NCBI GenBank assembly: GCA_018881555.1
Contig: JACAXG010000092.1
Coordinates: forward strand, 1,779,981 to 1,843,980
From: Amblyornis subalaris
Taxonomy: Eukaryota > Chordata > Aves > Passeriformes > Ptilonorhynchidae
Reading direction: 5' to 3'
DNA length: 64,000 nt
Positions 45,459 to 58,244 of this stretch are shown in pieces (the first letter of the stretch is position 1; the number at the start of each line of letters is the position of its first letter). The position numbers and the translations under genes are program-made. The notes beneath the pieces were generated by a model. That model saw only the letters and a list, made by a program, of their open reading frames with translations, had not been told where the DNA came from and ran no database searches.

Positions 45459-46112
45459 AGTATTGTTTTCTCTTTTGTTGTCTATTCCTTCCAGGATGAT
45501 TTCTGACATTTGTTCACCTTCTGCCTAAGTTTTCCTTTATAAGTGATGTTTGTCACCTCAGACTAAATCTTCTATGACAAAAACTTGGGGTTCTCATTTT
45601 GGAGGTATGGCATTTCATATCTATCTATGTTAAAATGATTTGCCATTTTATTAGAAAATTTTCCATATTATGAGATCGCTTTGCAAATTTGTCATATTTG
45701 GGTATCATCTTTCCTACCTTGAATTCAGTGGTCAGCAAACATTATGATGTCAGTAATTCTAATGTTTCCAGACTATTCTTACTGATGTGCTTACTACAGA
45801 CATTTGACTTGATGGCTTGGCATCTCATAAAGCTGCCTAGAATCTTTTCTAATAACTGACAACCCATCAGCTGTCTTAGTGTAGGACAGCACTTNGCAGT
45901 TCAGAAAGAAATTTCATATGAAGTCAGTATTTCAGGTATTTTGTCCTTTGGGATTTTTTGCCAATCATATTCTGATCTTTGTGATTTATTACAGTTCTCA
46001 CTAGCTTTTATTGAGTATCCTTTATCAGCAAGTTTTTAATTTAAGACAGAACTTCCCAAGGGCCACCCATGTTCTGACATGAGTATTTCTCTTTCTGTTC
46101 CTCTTATACTGT

Positions 46113-46129
46113 AAAAAAAAAAAAAAAAA
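46113..46129. repeat. A17 homopolymer
   Basis: Seventeen consecutive A. No upstream element ends here, so it is not evidently a retroposon tail. Confidence 0.9.
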
Positions 46130-46525
46130 TTCATATTATTTTTGCAACTTTTTCATGTTTATCTCTTCTGTGTTCTGTATGTGGACACAACTTCATCTTT
46201 AGACTGTGTGCTTAAAGTAGCACAGAAACAAGAATGCAATATTTGTCAAATATACTTAGTTGATTCTCAGCTTTCCCTTTTCTCTCATCCCAAAATTCTT
46301 CTGTAGCCAGCTGGCTTTCCTTACTCTCACCATTTCTCACAATCCTTCTCAGACTCCCAGGTGTAACCTGCTTCTAGGCAACTAGTCTTCTACCGAAAGG
46401 CTAGACTCTTTACTATAACTTTTGGTCATAATTTTACCCCACCCCAAATGTCATTTGAATATTTTTCTGCTGACCTGTGATCTGATCTTCATCAACTGTG
46501 CATTCAAATCATTCTCTTACACTGA

Positions 46526-46593
46526 CAAAAAAGAAGAAAAATAAAAAGAAGAAAAAGAAAAAAAAGGAAAAAAAAAGAAGAAAAAAGAAAAAG
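46526..46593. repeat. Homopurine tract (A/G), about 68 bp
   Basis: gaa, aaag and ggaaa units with a single T interruption near 46542. Long purine runs can form triplex DNA and stall polymerases. Confidence 0.85.
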
Positions 46594-47629
46594 GTGAGGT
46601 GAATTTGAGTTTGAATTTGTAAGCAATTGGAAATAGAATAATTTCATGCTATTTGGTGGCCAACAATTTGAAGNTGAAGCCAATTTGATTATAAAAGGCT
46701 AATGTTGCTTGAGAGGAAGCATAAATACATTAAATAGCAAAATATCTTACTGATATATATGAAAAGCTGTTAGATCCATTATGTAAGCATACTAATATGT
46801 GCTGGCTAATTTNGTTAATTGTGAAATGAAGCTTTAAATGAAAGAGACTGTATTTCTCCCTATTTAATAGCCATCATAGTTATGAAAAAAAAATTAAGAG
46901 AGGAAAAACACAAGAAAAGAAATATTTATGTTATTTGAAAACTTCATCGCAGTTTTCTGGATTGCTTGCAAATTTTATGTCTAATGATCATATTGTGAAA
47001 TATGAGCAACTTAGATTATAAATCTGATCATAATATGCATTTCTTTATTACTGGCTAAATGTAAATCTAGGGAATATCTTCCTGTAAGAGATATCTGTTT
47101 TGACTTTGAAATTCATCTTAGAGAAATATTTCATTATATTCCTGTCAGTAAACTTCCTTCACCAGAATAATCCTAGAAAGTAATCAAAATGGGGATCACG
47201 CAAAGTTAAAATTAGGTTATTTTTCAAATATCAGTGTTTACCTAGCTGCAAGTATCCTCTGTTTACACATTTCTTCATCCCTTAATCCTTACCCAACCAC
47301 AAATAAGTAAACAGCTCCCAGAATCAAAACTGGGACCCCTCCTGACAGTGCCATACGGGCAGACCTCGACACTAGCAAGACCCACTTCTGAGTAGCAAAA
47401 TGCAAATTAAGAGACAGTTAAGGACAAATTAATATCTAATGTTAATTATAACTTCTGGATTTAGGAATATTTAGGATTTTTGAGTGATACTCTCATGCAT
47501 ACATATTTATGTTGTCACTTTGATTTAAATTGTATACATGGGATATAAGTGAAGATATTAATTTCTTCCTTATCTTTACCTGTTGATAGCATGTTTGTCA
47601 AAACTTCGTCCAGTGGAAGAAGGGATCAG

Positions 47630-48180
47630 AAATCACAGAAATCACAGACTGGGTCTGGTTGGAAGGGACCACTGTGGGTCATCTGGTCCAGCCTCCCTGC
47701 TAAGGAAGGATTGTCCTAGAGCACATTGCACAGGATTGTGTCCAGATGGTTCACTAATATCTCCAGTGGAGGAGACTCCACAGCCTCTCTGGGCAATCAG
47801 TTCCAGTGCTCGGTCACTCACACAGTAAAGAAGTTCTTCCTCATATTCAGGTGAAACTTCCTGTGCATCTGGTTCTGCCCANTGGCTCTTGTCCTAGTGG
47901 TTGGCACCACTGAGAGGAATCTGGCTCCATCCTCTTGGCATCCCCAACTTTAGATATTTATACACATTGATGGGGTCTCCTCTAAGTNATCTCTTCTCAA
48001 GGCTGAAAAGGCCCAACTTCCCCAGCCTTTCCTTGTAAGAGAGATGATCCAGTCCCCTCAACATCCTCATTGCCCTCCACTGGACCTGCTCCAGGAGCTC
48101 CATGTCACTCTTGTCCTGAGGAGCTCAGAACTGGACACAGCACTCCAGATGTGGCCTCACTAGGGTGGAGTAGAGGGGAT
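47630..48180 (-). mobile_element. CR1 LINE fragment, 3' end present
   Basis: In plus orientation it starts with the reversed tail aaatcacagaaatcacagac. It continues through ggttggaagggaccactgtg, cacagcctctctgggcaatc, cttctcaaggctgaaaaggc and ctgctccaggagctccatgt to gtggcctcactagggtggag, so the CR1 lies on the minus strand and is 5'-truncated at about 48180. It belongs to an older subfamily than the 53856 copy. Two Ns fall inside. No coding frame survives. Confidence 0.9.
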
Positions 48181-51100
48181 TTCTTAATATATTATCTCTT
48201 GNAGATTTCTTAATAGATGAAATGTACCTAATATTTTTCCCTCTTATTTTCTTATTTATCGCAGTTTCACATTGGAGTTATTGCTGTACCAGTTCTCAAA
48301 AACACAGAATTTTGTTGGTGACCCATAATGACCCCCTAGCAGAGTCTGCCTCATCAAAAAGGANTGTTTTCCTTTATGGACTACTTTTTGTGTACAGTTT
48401 TCTTTGTGCAGCTACTTACAAGAGAAAACCTGTATTACACATAGAGCTAAAATAAACACAGAAAAACNTTTGGGATATAGTACCTAACACCATCTGTAGG
48501 AGAAACAGAAAAGAAGAAAGGATAATGAGTGGCTTAAAGGACAGTGGCGATATTTTTGGTTTTGACATATTTATCTTAAGAAATTTGTCTTGGCTAACGA
48601 AAAGATTGTTGAAGCTTCCATTTCAGTGTTCAGTTTCTGTTCTTTATAAATGAGATAAACATTTTGTGAACTTAAGTTGAAGTTGACAAAGGGAGTTACA
48701 TTCCTGCATTGGTCCAGTGAGTGAGTGATGAGGACAAATGGAAGTAGAAGAGGCCTCCCAGTACCATCACTGATGGATCACGTTATCTGTTTTGGTAAAG
48801 CTACACAACTACAGAAAAAGGTGTGTAATTGTCCCATATTGAGGTGCATGTAGTCTGTTGGCATTCTGGNTGATTTACACTATCCTTTCTTCTGCAAAAT
48901 ATATGGATTTGTGTTGTTGGCTTATTTTTATTTCCTTTAAGCTATAAAGTTATTTTGAAATTGCTTTGTGTGTTTTGTCCTGTTTTTAAATAAATATCTG
49001 CAATAGAAACTGAAAACTAATGTAAATCTGTAAAACATATAACTGATTTCTGAGTGACGCAGGCACATTAATACAGGTGGATAGTGAAAATACAGTAGAA
49101 CAAATGTTTTTTGGTCACAGACTAACTTTTTCATTTATAATGCCATTATTCCTTCTTTCACTTGTGCAGACAAATACTGAATAGCAGCCTTTGTTTTTCC
49201 TCTGTTTTTGTCAGTATAATTGGGATGAACATCACTGACTCCTTTCTCCCTAAACACAGCAAAAACAGCAATGCTGCTNGTTCCAGGTTACATTGTTTTG
49301 GTAGCTATAATGACTGATTTGCTTNGGGGGAAACCGTCAAGTCTCTGTGTAAATTATTAACAAATATATTGCTGTATTATTTATAAGACATTGAAAATAT
49401 GGCTTAATGATCATTTAAAATGATGGCTTTAGAAAACAATTGTTTCTCTACAGTTCTCATTGACACAAACAGTTTTCCATCTTTATATCAGGAAATATTT
49501 CACAGAGTAGCAAAGAAAAGCACAATTTTAATAGCATGATTTTTGCACTTACCTCANTTTTTTTACCCTTTTATAAAGTGAACTTTTATTGTAACAGACA
49601 GGAAAAGTCTGAGGAGAGGGTAGAAATTTACTTAGTGTGAAATTATCTTTTCTCTGCATGTAGCTGGAACATATTTTTTTTTTATATTTGCAATTTAATC
49701 ATGTTAAATTGTTCCTTCTAGATGAAAATCATGAAGAAGACACACATATGTGAAGACTATCTCTCAAGTTCAAAAAAGCCATGGGGAGTACTATGCTAAT
49801 GTTCGGGTGCTGTACAACAGAGGCTATGCAAAACAGCCTCTGCTGTTCTGCTGGACATCATAGAGAGAGGATGGTCTCACTGTTGGGAGCAATCTCTTCC
49901 ACAGATACCCGCCCTGAGCTTGGAGGACTAAATCACCCTTTGCGTGCCTCTGTGTTTCTGATTTAAAATAATTGTGTTGGTAACTTCTCTGCACACATAA
50001 GGTGATGTCAGTGTGTACTTACTAACTGTGTGTCACNGTATCCATATTAATGGGGTAAGCGATGCAGTATTTTCACTGGAGCACAGCCTGACTCTCACCT
50101 GGGACAAGGATGTTTGCATGAGCTTTTCTAAGAAAACTGGCAACAAAATTTTGGTAAAGATAATCAAAAATTACATCATCTTAACAACTTCTTCAGTCAA
50201 GCTTCTTAGTTTTATTCCGAATTTGTTCAAAAGTTGACTTCTTTTTCCTGTTTGTGTGTGTGTGCCACGTGCTTTCAAGAAAGCTTCCTCAGTTTGAGAG
50301 CTACAATTAAACTAGAAGTTCTGATACACTCTTGATAGCAATAAAGTGAGATGTAAGGCATAANAACAAGGTGTTTTGTTGTTTAATGGTTTATTGGACA
50401 TTGTTTAGGGTGCAATTATTTAGAGGAAACATTTTATGTTAATTATTTCTTTAGATACAACTTCATTTATGAATTACATAACAATTCAAGGGTATATATA
50501 GTGAAAAGCAATATTCAGTGGCATCTAGATTTATTCTTAAAAGTTTTTCTCTCATTTTTTTCCTTCATTAATGGCCATTTGAAGGTAAAGAGAAAAGCTG
50601 TCTTTCACAAACAATAAAAATACAAAGTTCTGTTTTGTTAGTCATCAATCTGTTTTTAAATATGGGGGGTTAATTTTTTTTTTTTTGAGTAAAATTTAGA
50701 TTTTGGAAAGGAATCTTTCTGATTGCATGAAGCAATATCAGCTCTTTCCCCCAAACTCTTTGGTCTTAATTAACACCCAGGTCGCTGCTGTGAAACCAAC
50801 ATAGGAAATTATTCTTTATTCACTTCAGCTGCATCAAGAAAATGTACCCAGAGTCTTTGTATTACTTTCCTTCTTTTGTTACTATTGCTGCACAATTTCT
50901 AATGGGATTTTGTCAAATAATGGGCTAGCACAGACAGCTTTGAATGTAATATAAGGAGATAACATACTTTAACCAGATTGCATCTATTGATGACCTGGGT
51001 AGTGTAGAAAAAGGGTTTATAGTACTCTTATTTCCATCCATCTGTACATGTTCTGTCAGGGCTGACTTCGTACACGAAAGGATATGGCCAGAGTCCAGAA

Positions 51101-53728
51101 TTTTGCAACAATTTTCTGGCAGGGGATTTTGAGTAGCAGAGCATGTTATGACATTCTTCTGGCTATACATCTTACACTTGGAGCGGAGGTATAAAAGTAC
51201 TCTGAATATAAGTAGCAATTTAACAGCACGCTACTTCATTGCCTTATGTCATACTTCATTCTTCTTTTAAACGCAAAGACGCAACACATGAAAGCCAGAC
51301 CGATGGGCAGAACTATTAATCAAACTTTTGTAATAATTTCTGCTGGGTTTCCCTTCCCTCTATTAGACAAGTTATTCAAAAGAGAGTTTGAGAAGAAAAA
51401 GTCAACTTATTCACTAAAATAAAATTTTGTAAATTTTCACTAGACTGAATCAGGTTTATAGGCTATTGAAAAAGATATATACATATGATGACACTGACTT
51501 TTTTAATACTAATGAGGTGAATGCAGCTATGANAGAAGCTAATAAAAATATTTTTAATCCATTTGCTTGAAAGGTAATAAAAATACTTGTTCCTTGGTGG
51601 AACAAAAGTGTAATACAGCTATTAAGAAATTGCAGGGAGAGAGAGATCTAAATAAAGCTGAGACATCACATTTAGTGTAAGGCTTAATGGTACGTAGGAG
51701 TCTCAAAATGTTATAAGGCTGAGAGAAGGTATATATTGACATAAGTCTTATTCAAGTGTTAGACAAAATACAGTGTCATCAAAACTTAGATGAAGAGGTC
51801 TACAATGCTAGGATAAGTAGGGGAGATAATTACATAAAAAATATATTACTATGTGAAATTTAAACTGTGATCATATATAATGGAAGGCTTTGTTGCAATG
51901 CATCTGTGGCACCTTTTGATGCATTAGGACAGGATAAGGATAAGGATAAGGATAAGGATAAGGATAAGGATAAGGATAAGGATAAGGATAAGGATAAGGA
52001 TAAGGATGCTTTGAGCAGCCAAAGAAGACACCCTGCTAAGAAGCAGATATATCCCTATGTTAAAAATAGCTGCTACATTTGATTCATTAAAACTCACCAC
52101 TTGGGAGAGGATTGATACATGGAACATTTCACCCACAGGCATCCTTGAGTCTGGCTTTATGAAAGTCAGAAGCTGAAGGTAAACGTTTTCCTTAAAGATG
52201 GTCCTTCCAGTAAGTGGAGATGTCCCTCAGCAGAAAAATGCTGGAAGACACTCCTACTCACTTTCCTCTTGTCTGAAAGCCATACTGCTTTTATTCCTTC
52301 CACGCTGAGCGCACCTGCATTAGCATTCTGGTTTGGATCAGGAGTCACCTTTTGCTGTGACTCTCCTGATTCACACTCACATTATTTTTATTTAAAAATT
52401 GCATGATCTTGGAGTTCATGACATGTATTTATCTTGAATTATGCTAAACCACAGATACACATCGGGAGCACACCTGGTACACTGCATCCACAAATGAACA
52501 TTCAGGCCATGGGNACCAACCAGAGTCAGTATTATATACCCCCTGTTCTCCATAAAGTGTGGATGTTGATCCTCAATGCCAACTATTTTTCTTTATAAAT
52601 TTATGCTAGCTAATGAGAGAGATGTAGCCTTGGTGTTGATTATTCCTCATGATTTGAGGATGTGATGAAAAAGTAAAAGGTTTTAAAACACTGGCATTTA
52701 GTAAGCAGTAAGGTACTTTTATATTTTTGCTGCTTNATTAAAATAATCTCATTCAAAGTTTTCCTTAATGGCAGCAGGAAAAAAGTTGACATTGAATATG
52801 TCCTGGAATCTTTTGACAAAAAGGTGTTATTTCATTAGTAAACCCCATCTTTTTCCTCCCAGTTTTAACAAATGAGCAAGCCTAGCAGAAGGAATGCTTG
52901 TGCAATTTATCCTAGGGTTTAAGTAGTGATTTTATTTGCTAAACCCATTCAATCATTTGTTCTAGGTCTACTTAGAACATACCACATCGAACTAACAGTG
53001 AATAGATGTCATTTGCATTTGTTTAGTACATTGGGCTAAAGAGGACATGAAGACCACAGTGAAATCATTTGGTATATATGTCATACCTGATTAATTTATA
53101 GGAGATGGTACACCTTGTCTTGGCTCAGCAGACAGTTCCNAAAGACAACTGAAGTACAAAAGTGATGTTTGAATGCCTTGTTCATTNGACCTTTATATGT
53201 ATTTTATCTTGTTTGAGGAAAAAAAATGAAGAGTAGAACAAAGACATCTTCTCATAAAACCACAGGAAAATTGTTATAATCACTTAATTTACTATTTTTT
53301 TTCTGAAGTAACTGTTTCTATTTATCCAGTAGAGGGAAATTAAGGGGCGAGGAAATTTTAAATTAGGTTAAATCCTATGGGCCATATGGGAAGCAAAAAT
53401 ATCCCTGGTTAAAGAAAAGGAAACAGTCCTAGAAAAACATAATTAAACTGCAACTAAAGTGAATCCCTCAAAGCAGAGAATATATAATTTTATATAACAG
53501 TATTACTGAGTCTGATGATAAAAAGATAATGTAAATAATATAAATCTTATGATTCATTATAAAAAAAAATCCCCAGTTTTCATCAGACTCTTCAGATTGT
53601 CTCAAATTTCTGGCTCTATAGATACTTCTTTAAAATTCTAACTGTGATGCTTAAAAGCAAAAGATGNACGATTAATTTAGCAAATACATTAATGTAGTAT
53701 TTGTACTAACATAAGTTCTAACAAATTG
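48181..53728. other. AT-rich noncoding stretch
   Basis: About 5.5 kb with no recognised gene or interspersed repeat. It contains the GGATAA repeat listed below, a possible hairpin with arms cagaggct / agcctctg at about 49820-49845 and many single Ns. A 61-codon frame at 49781-49966 has no recognisable domain. Confidence 0.5.
51931..52007. repeat. Perfect hexanucleotide repeat (AGGATA)n, about 13 units
   Basis: Seventy-seven bases of uninterrupted aggata units. It translates as Lys-Asp repeats in one frame and Ile-Leu in another, which is why open frames appear here. The lack of any interruption suggests a young and probably length-variable tract. It is not the vertebrate telomere unit. Confidence 0.95.
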
Positions 53729-53790
53729 TGGTGATCTGGCCATGGCCAAATGCCAGATCCCCACCCAGCCACTCCACATATAAACTAANT
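53729..53790 (-). mobile_element. LTR end fragment
   Basis: The first 60 bases of an LTR in reversed orientation: tgtggtgatctggccatggc followed by ccagatccccacccagccac. It parallels the start of the LTR at 3783-4594 but without its 95 bp insert. The rest of the LTR is missing; unique-looking sequence follows up to the CR1 at 53856. Confidence 0.6.
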
Positions 53791-53855
53791 TTTGAGGAAT
53801 GACAGACATGTATTTTGGGACTGGGTATGCTCTCTTCACAGAATGAAGAAAGTCA

Positions 53856-54879
53856 AATCACAGAATCACAGAATAAGCTGAGTTGGAAGAGACCCACAAG
53901 GATCATCAAGTCCGACTCCTGGCCCTGCACAGGACACCCCAAAAATCACACCATGTGCCTGAGAGCATTGTCCAAATACTTCTTGAACTCTGTCAGTCTT
54001 GGTGCTGTGACCACTTCCCTNNAGAGCCTGTTCCAGTGCTCAAACACCCTCTGGGTGAAGAACATTTTTCCTGATATCCGACCTAAACCTCCCCTGACAC
54101 AACTTCAGACCATTCCCTTGGGTCCTGTCACTGGTCACCAGGGACCAGAGATCAGTGCCTGCCCTCCCTCTTCCTCTCACAAGGAAGTTCTAGACTGCAA
54201 TGAGGTCTTCCCTCAGTCTCCTCTTCTCCAGACTGAACAGACCAAGTGGCTTCAGCCACTCCTTATATGGCTTCCCCTCAAGGCCCTCCACCATCCTCAT
54301 GGTCCTCCTTTGGACACTGTCTAATAGTTTCATGTCTTTTTTATACTGCAACACTCAAAACTGCACACAACACTCGAGGTGAGGCCGTGGGACAATCCCC
54401 TCCCTTGCCCGGCTGGCGATGCTGTGCCTGATGCCCCCCAGGACACGCGTGGCCCTCCTGGCTGCCAGGGCACTGCTGACTCATGTTCAACTTGCTTCTA
54501 CCAGGAGCCCCAGGTCCGTTTCTCAGGCACTGCTTTCCAGCATCTCGTTCTTTAGTCAGTCCATACATCCAGGGTTGCCCCATCCCAGGTGCAGAATCTG
54601 GCACTTTGCCTTTTTGAACTTTATACAGCTGGTGATTGCCCAGCCCTCTAATTTGTTGAGGTCTCTCTGCAGGGCCCCTGTACCCTCAAGGAAGTCAACA
54701 GCTCCTCCCAGTTTTGTATCATCTGCAAACTTGCTTACTATCCCTTCCAGTCCTGCCTCCAAGTCATTTATGAAGATGTTGAAGAGCACAGGGCCTAAGA
54801 TGGAGCCCTGTGGAACCCCACTAGTGACAGAACACCAGTCTGATGTCACCCCATTCATTGTAACCCTTTGCATCCAACA
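53856..54879 (-). mobile_element. CR1 LINE, 1 kb 5'-truncated copy with 3' end
   Basis: The best-preserved CR1 here. In plus orientation it starts with the reversed tail aatcacagaatcacagaat, continues with gttggaagagacccacaagg (shared with the tail of the SINE at 34718), the 3' untranslated part and the reading frame, and breaks off at about 54879. The reverse transcriptase part keeps an open frame, listed separately. Two adjacent Ns lie at about 54021. The shared tail identifies this CR1 subfamily as the likely partner that copies the tRNA-Ile SINE. Confidence 0.92.
54556..54879 (-). pseudogene. CR1 reverse transcriptase C-terminal fragment, frame still open
   Basis: A minus-strand frame stays open through the CR1 reverse transcriptase core. 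The box GVPQGS is encoded at about 54802-54819, followed by the hydrophobic LFNIFINDL stretch and the catalytic FADD box at 54718-54729, the metal-binding aspartates of the enzyme. The frame ends at a stop at 54556, before the real end of the CR1 protein. Upstream, the endonuclease and finger regions are absent because the copy is truncated at about 54879, and the open frame runs on into flanking DNA to 54918. It cannot make a working enzyme. Confidence 0.8.
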
Positions 54880-57800
54880 CATTAATTTGAGAACAGCTCT
54901 GTGTTGGGAAGTCACCAAGTCTATGTGCTGTGCATTGGTATTACATGGTAAAATCTTCCAGTTCTTTCCATACTAAATAGCAGAAATACTATTTAATTCG
55001 TAGATACAGATCGTAGAAAACTGGTTTATAAATATTCATGTAGGTGAATGCTTGCATATGTGTGGTATGAGCTTGCACAGCAAGACTTTTACCTTAATGT
55101 TAAAATTCTGTCTTTGAGATGATCCAGTTATTGTATCCATTTCCATTCACACACGCCAACATTAAATTTTTTCTATGTAAGTGACCATTGCTAGGCATCA
55201 AATTATCAGGAGAACAAATCTAGCTGTATTTTTTTAGTATGAGTTTTTCCTGTGTTTATAGAGTTCTTGGCTCCTTATGGATATATTGGAAAAAAACTTT
55301 TCTGCCAGTTACCACTAAAGAAGCTATAGTAGACCTAACCTGATGAAAACTTTTACAAGATATTGCTGAATCTTATTTGCTACTAAAGCAGCTACATAAA
55401 CATTTTTTCTAAGAGCTAAATGCACACTGTTCCTATTTGAGAAGCTCAAACTTTCATTATCTCTGTGTTTTTAGGTTCTCTTTCTCACCACTCTTATTTC
55501 ATTTTAAGAAATCAGATTTAGCAGACTATTACAACCCTTAGGTATTGTGGTTTACTTCTTCACTCATTTTGCCTTCTGTATTTCATTATGCAAGTATGTC
55601 AGTTTGCTGCCCTGAAGGATTTATTTTTCATTATCTTGGCCAGAATTTGCTTATGTGTCCGCATTTGTTTGTATTAAAAATTTATGTTCAAAGTATTTGT
55701 AAATAAGAATAAACCATATAGCTCATCTCTTGAATCAGCACAGTGACACTCTGAACATACGCTGAAACAGAAGAGGCATAAAAATGAGAATTTAATGTAG
55801 TCAGTGGTATAAAGGAATGCATGAGATTAATGGGCAAAACACCTGAGAAGTGATTTAATAACATGATTTTTAATATAGAAAGGAAAATGCCCTAACATCA
55901 CAGCTTTTCTCAGACAACCTGCAGGATACAGCAGTCAGTCACAACAATAATGGAGTATGCTAAATGCCAGGTCAAATGGCCAGCCCGTCCCAATACACAC
56001 ATGACTCTTAAAAAGCTTTTAAGCCCTGGACAAAAGTACCTTCAGAAGGTATCCACACACAAAGTAGATACAAATATGATGGTTTGGCTGTTGCTGATTC
56101 TCTTTTCATATATGTTAAATTGTTTGTTCAACATTTACATTTCAGTTAATGTAAACTCCTGCTTGGAGATTAGAAAAGCAAATATGAAATCATGTTCTTT
56201 CTCTTATATATCCTGCATATTTATCATTCCATCTTTTATTACAGTCCATACTGAGAGTATTTTCCTTTGTTTTTTCCTTGCATATGCCAACCTTTCTTCT
56301 CAACTCTATTTTTCCATACGTCTCCATATCAATTTCTTCAAATATACAATGCTTACCATTCCAGGATTTTTTGGAAACCGTGCTGTTCAGGAGCCACAGG
56401 AGGTCAGGCAATGGTGTCCTTCTCATTTGATCTTTGATTACAAGGCAGACACAATGCACAGAGTGCCAGCAGGCCAGCAATCCCACACCAGACACCTAAA
56501 CCCTCATTAGAAGACAGCCATTTGCCTTAAAGAGCTCCAGGATAATCAATAAGAGTGGCTTCCTTGACTAATTTCAGAGCCACCCCTATTGGAGCCCCAC
56601 TTAACAAGTTTCCCCTGAAAGATAATGCTACTGGTGTCTGCACCAGTTGCATCTCACCCAGATCCATGTTACTGGGTCCTACTTTAAAAGAGCTCACTAC
56701 TTCCTAGCAGATGTTATGGGCAAAGAGCAGAGAGGCAAAGTCCAGGTTGTTCATGGGGTTGGGGCACCAGGTTGCTTATGGTGATGGAAGGACAGGCTGC
56801 TTTGGAAAAGGAGGGGGCTCTAACAACAGCAAATGCTTTTCTGCAGCCGAGCCTGGGGAGAAAAAATGTCCACATCCCTTTTGCTTCTTGTCACCATTCT
56901 GTGACCTGGATTCTTCTGGCAGTCCTTTTGATAATTTATTTACTTTGAATTTGGGTTAAAAGCAAAAGAGAAACACTGCATAGATTTTAGTAAAACTGCT
57001 ATGATCCAGACCCCAGTGTTAACAATGCCAGCAGGTGCCTAAGACTCCTGGGAACTGGTCACTCTTGGAAACTCATTTGTGTCAGCTCAGTGCTGTGCAG
57101 GGGAGCAATGAGCTTCCTGATGTGTGGATGCTCCTACAGAACTTAGATTGCAAAAAAATCCTTTCTCAGTTTATTGCCCTTTTTAGTTTGATGTCCAGAG
57201 GAAGCCAGTGTGATGCCACTTACTATGAAGCCTTATTCTGTGCTGAATTTCTCTAAATCTATGCTCATTTTGGCAATTTTATCCCGTGGTATATTTTATA
57301 CTGTCATTTAACATTAGCAATATTTTAGAGAATGGCAACAGGCTCACTGTGGTATTGCACCAAAAGTAGAAAAAACAAACAAACTTGGGGAATAAATGCT
57401 TTCTTGCTACTTGATGATTTCTGTTTGTTCATGGTGTATTCAAAACTACTGAATCTGGGACTCACAGGAAAAAAGGAAAAAAGGTGACAAGACAGGGGAA
57501 AGTGTGCAGATGGCAACTTAAATACTTTTTGTGACAAAGCTGTAAGAGTGCCAGAGATGATTTCCAGGCTGTTTGTAATACTGGGTCCATCCTACTGTGT
57601 GGTAATTACATTACTGAGAGCTTGAGACTCTTGTACAATCTGGGATCAAATTGCAAACAAATACTAGTGAACTCAAGTCACGTTCCTTGTCACTGTGAGC
57701 TTCTCTTTCTTACCTTGTAGGAAAGAATGATAATTGAAGACAGGGGAGGCCTTCCAATGGAGGCTTATAGCATATATTGGATAGAGAAAGGCACAAAGGT

Positions 57801-58244
57801 AAAATCATGTCTATNTGCACAGCTGCCTGACTTGACATAGGATTATCCCTGCTCCTTGCACCAGTAGGACTCCAAAGTTCACCAGCTCAAAGCAGCCTTT
57901 GGGTGCAGTAACTGTGGTTCTGTACCAGCAGGACAGGTAAGAGTGGCATGATCATTACCATGATCATCCATACCTTATATATTGACTGAGGAAGTTGCCA
58001 TAGAGGGAGCTAAAGGATGGCATCATATATGATTATGTTATTGTTAACAGAAGCTTTGAGTTTATACAGACAATGAGGTTGCCTTGGGAGGACATTGGTC
58101 CCTGGCCAGGGGAAATTCCTGTGATTGATAGCCAGGTCTCTCTCTCCTTCTGTCCCTGGGCACAAACACTTATTTATCCAGTTGGTGCCCAGGTTCTTTA
58201 TGAGGGGTAGCTCACTTTTCCTTTTACTTAGTATCTTCATAATG
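54880..58244. other. Noncoding stretch, partly less AT-rich
   Basis: No gene or repeat recognised. Composition is AT-rich up to about 56350 and noticeably richer in G and C at 56380-57100 without matching any element I know. The longest open frame is 186 codons on the plus strand (55950-56510). It has one hydrophobic stretch but no recognisable domain, and overlaps a 101-codon frame on the other strand. Confidence 0.45.

Larger units (their letters stand above)
45459..47629. other. AT-rich noncoding stretch
   Basis: No gene recognised. It contains an A17 run and a 68 bp purine tract, both listed. A segment at 47318-47390 (tcaaaactgggaccc...gcagacctcg) faintly resembles reversed tRNA B-box sequence, but I could not fold it into a tRNA. 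Confidence 0.5.

Noticed and set aside
47318..47400. tRNA-like sequence on the minus strand
   Set aside because: A B-box-like stretch is present, but arms do not pair into a cloverleaf and no A box is found at the right distance.
51931..52007. Interstitial telomere repeat
   Set aside because: The unit is AGGATA, not the vertebrate telomere unit TTAGGG or its complement.
51867..52142. Lys-Asp and Ile-Leu repeat proteins
   Set aside because: They are translations of the AGGATA microsatellite.
53815..54976. Plus-strand frames of 169 and 185 codons
   Set aside because: They are antisense shadows of the minus-strand CR1; the real coding remnant is on the other strand.
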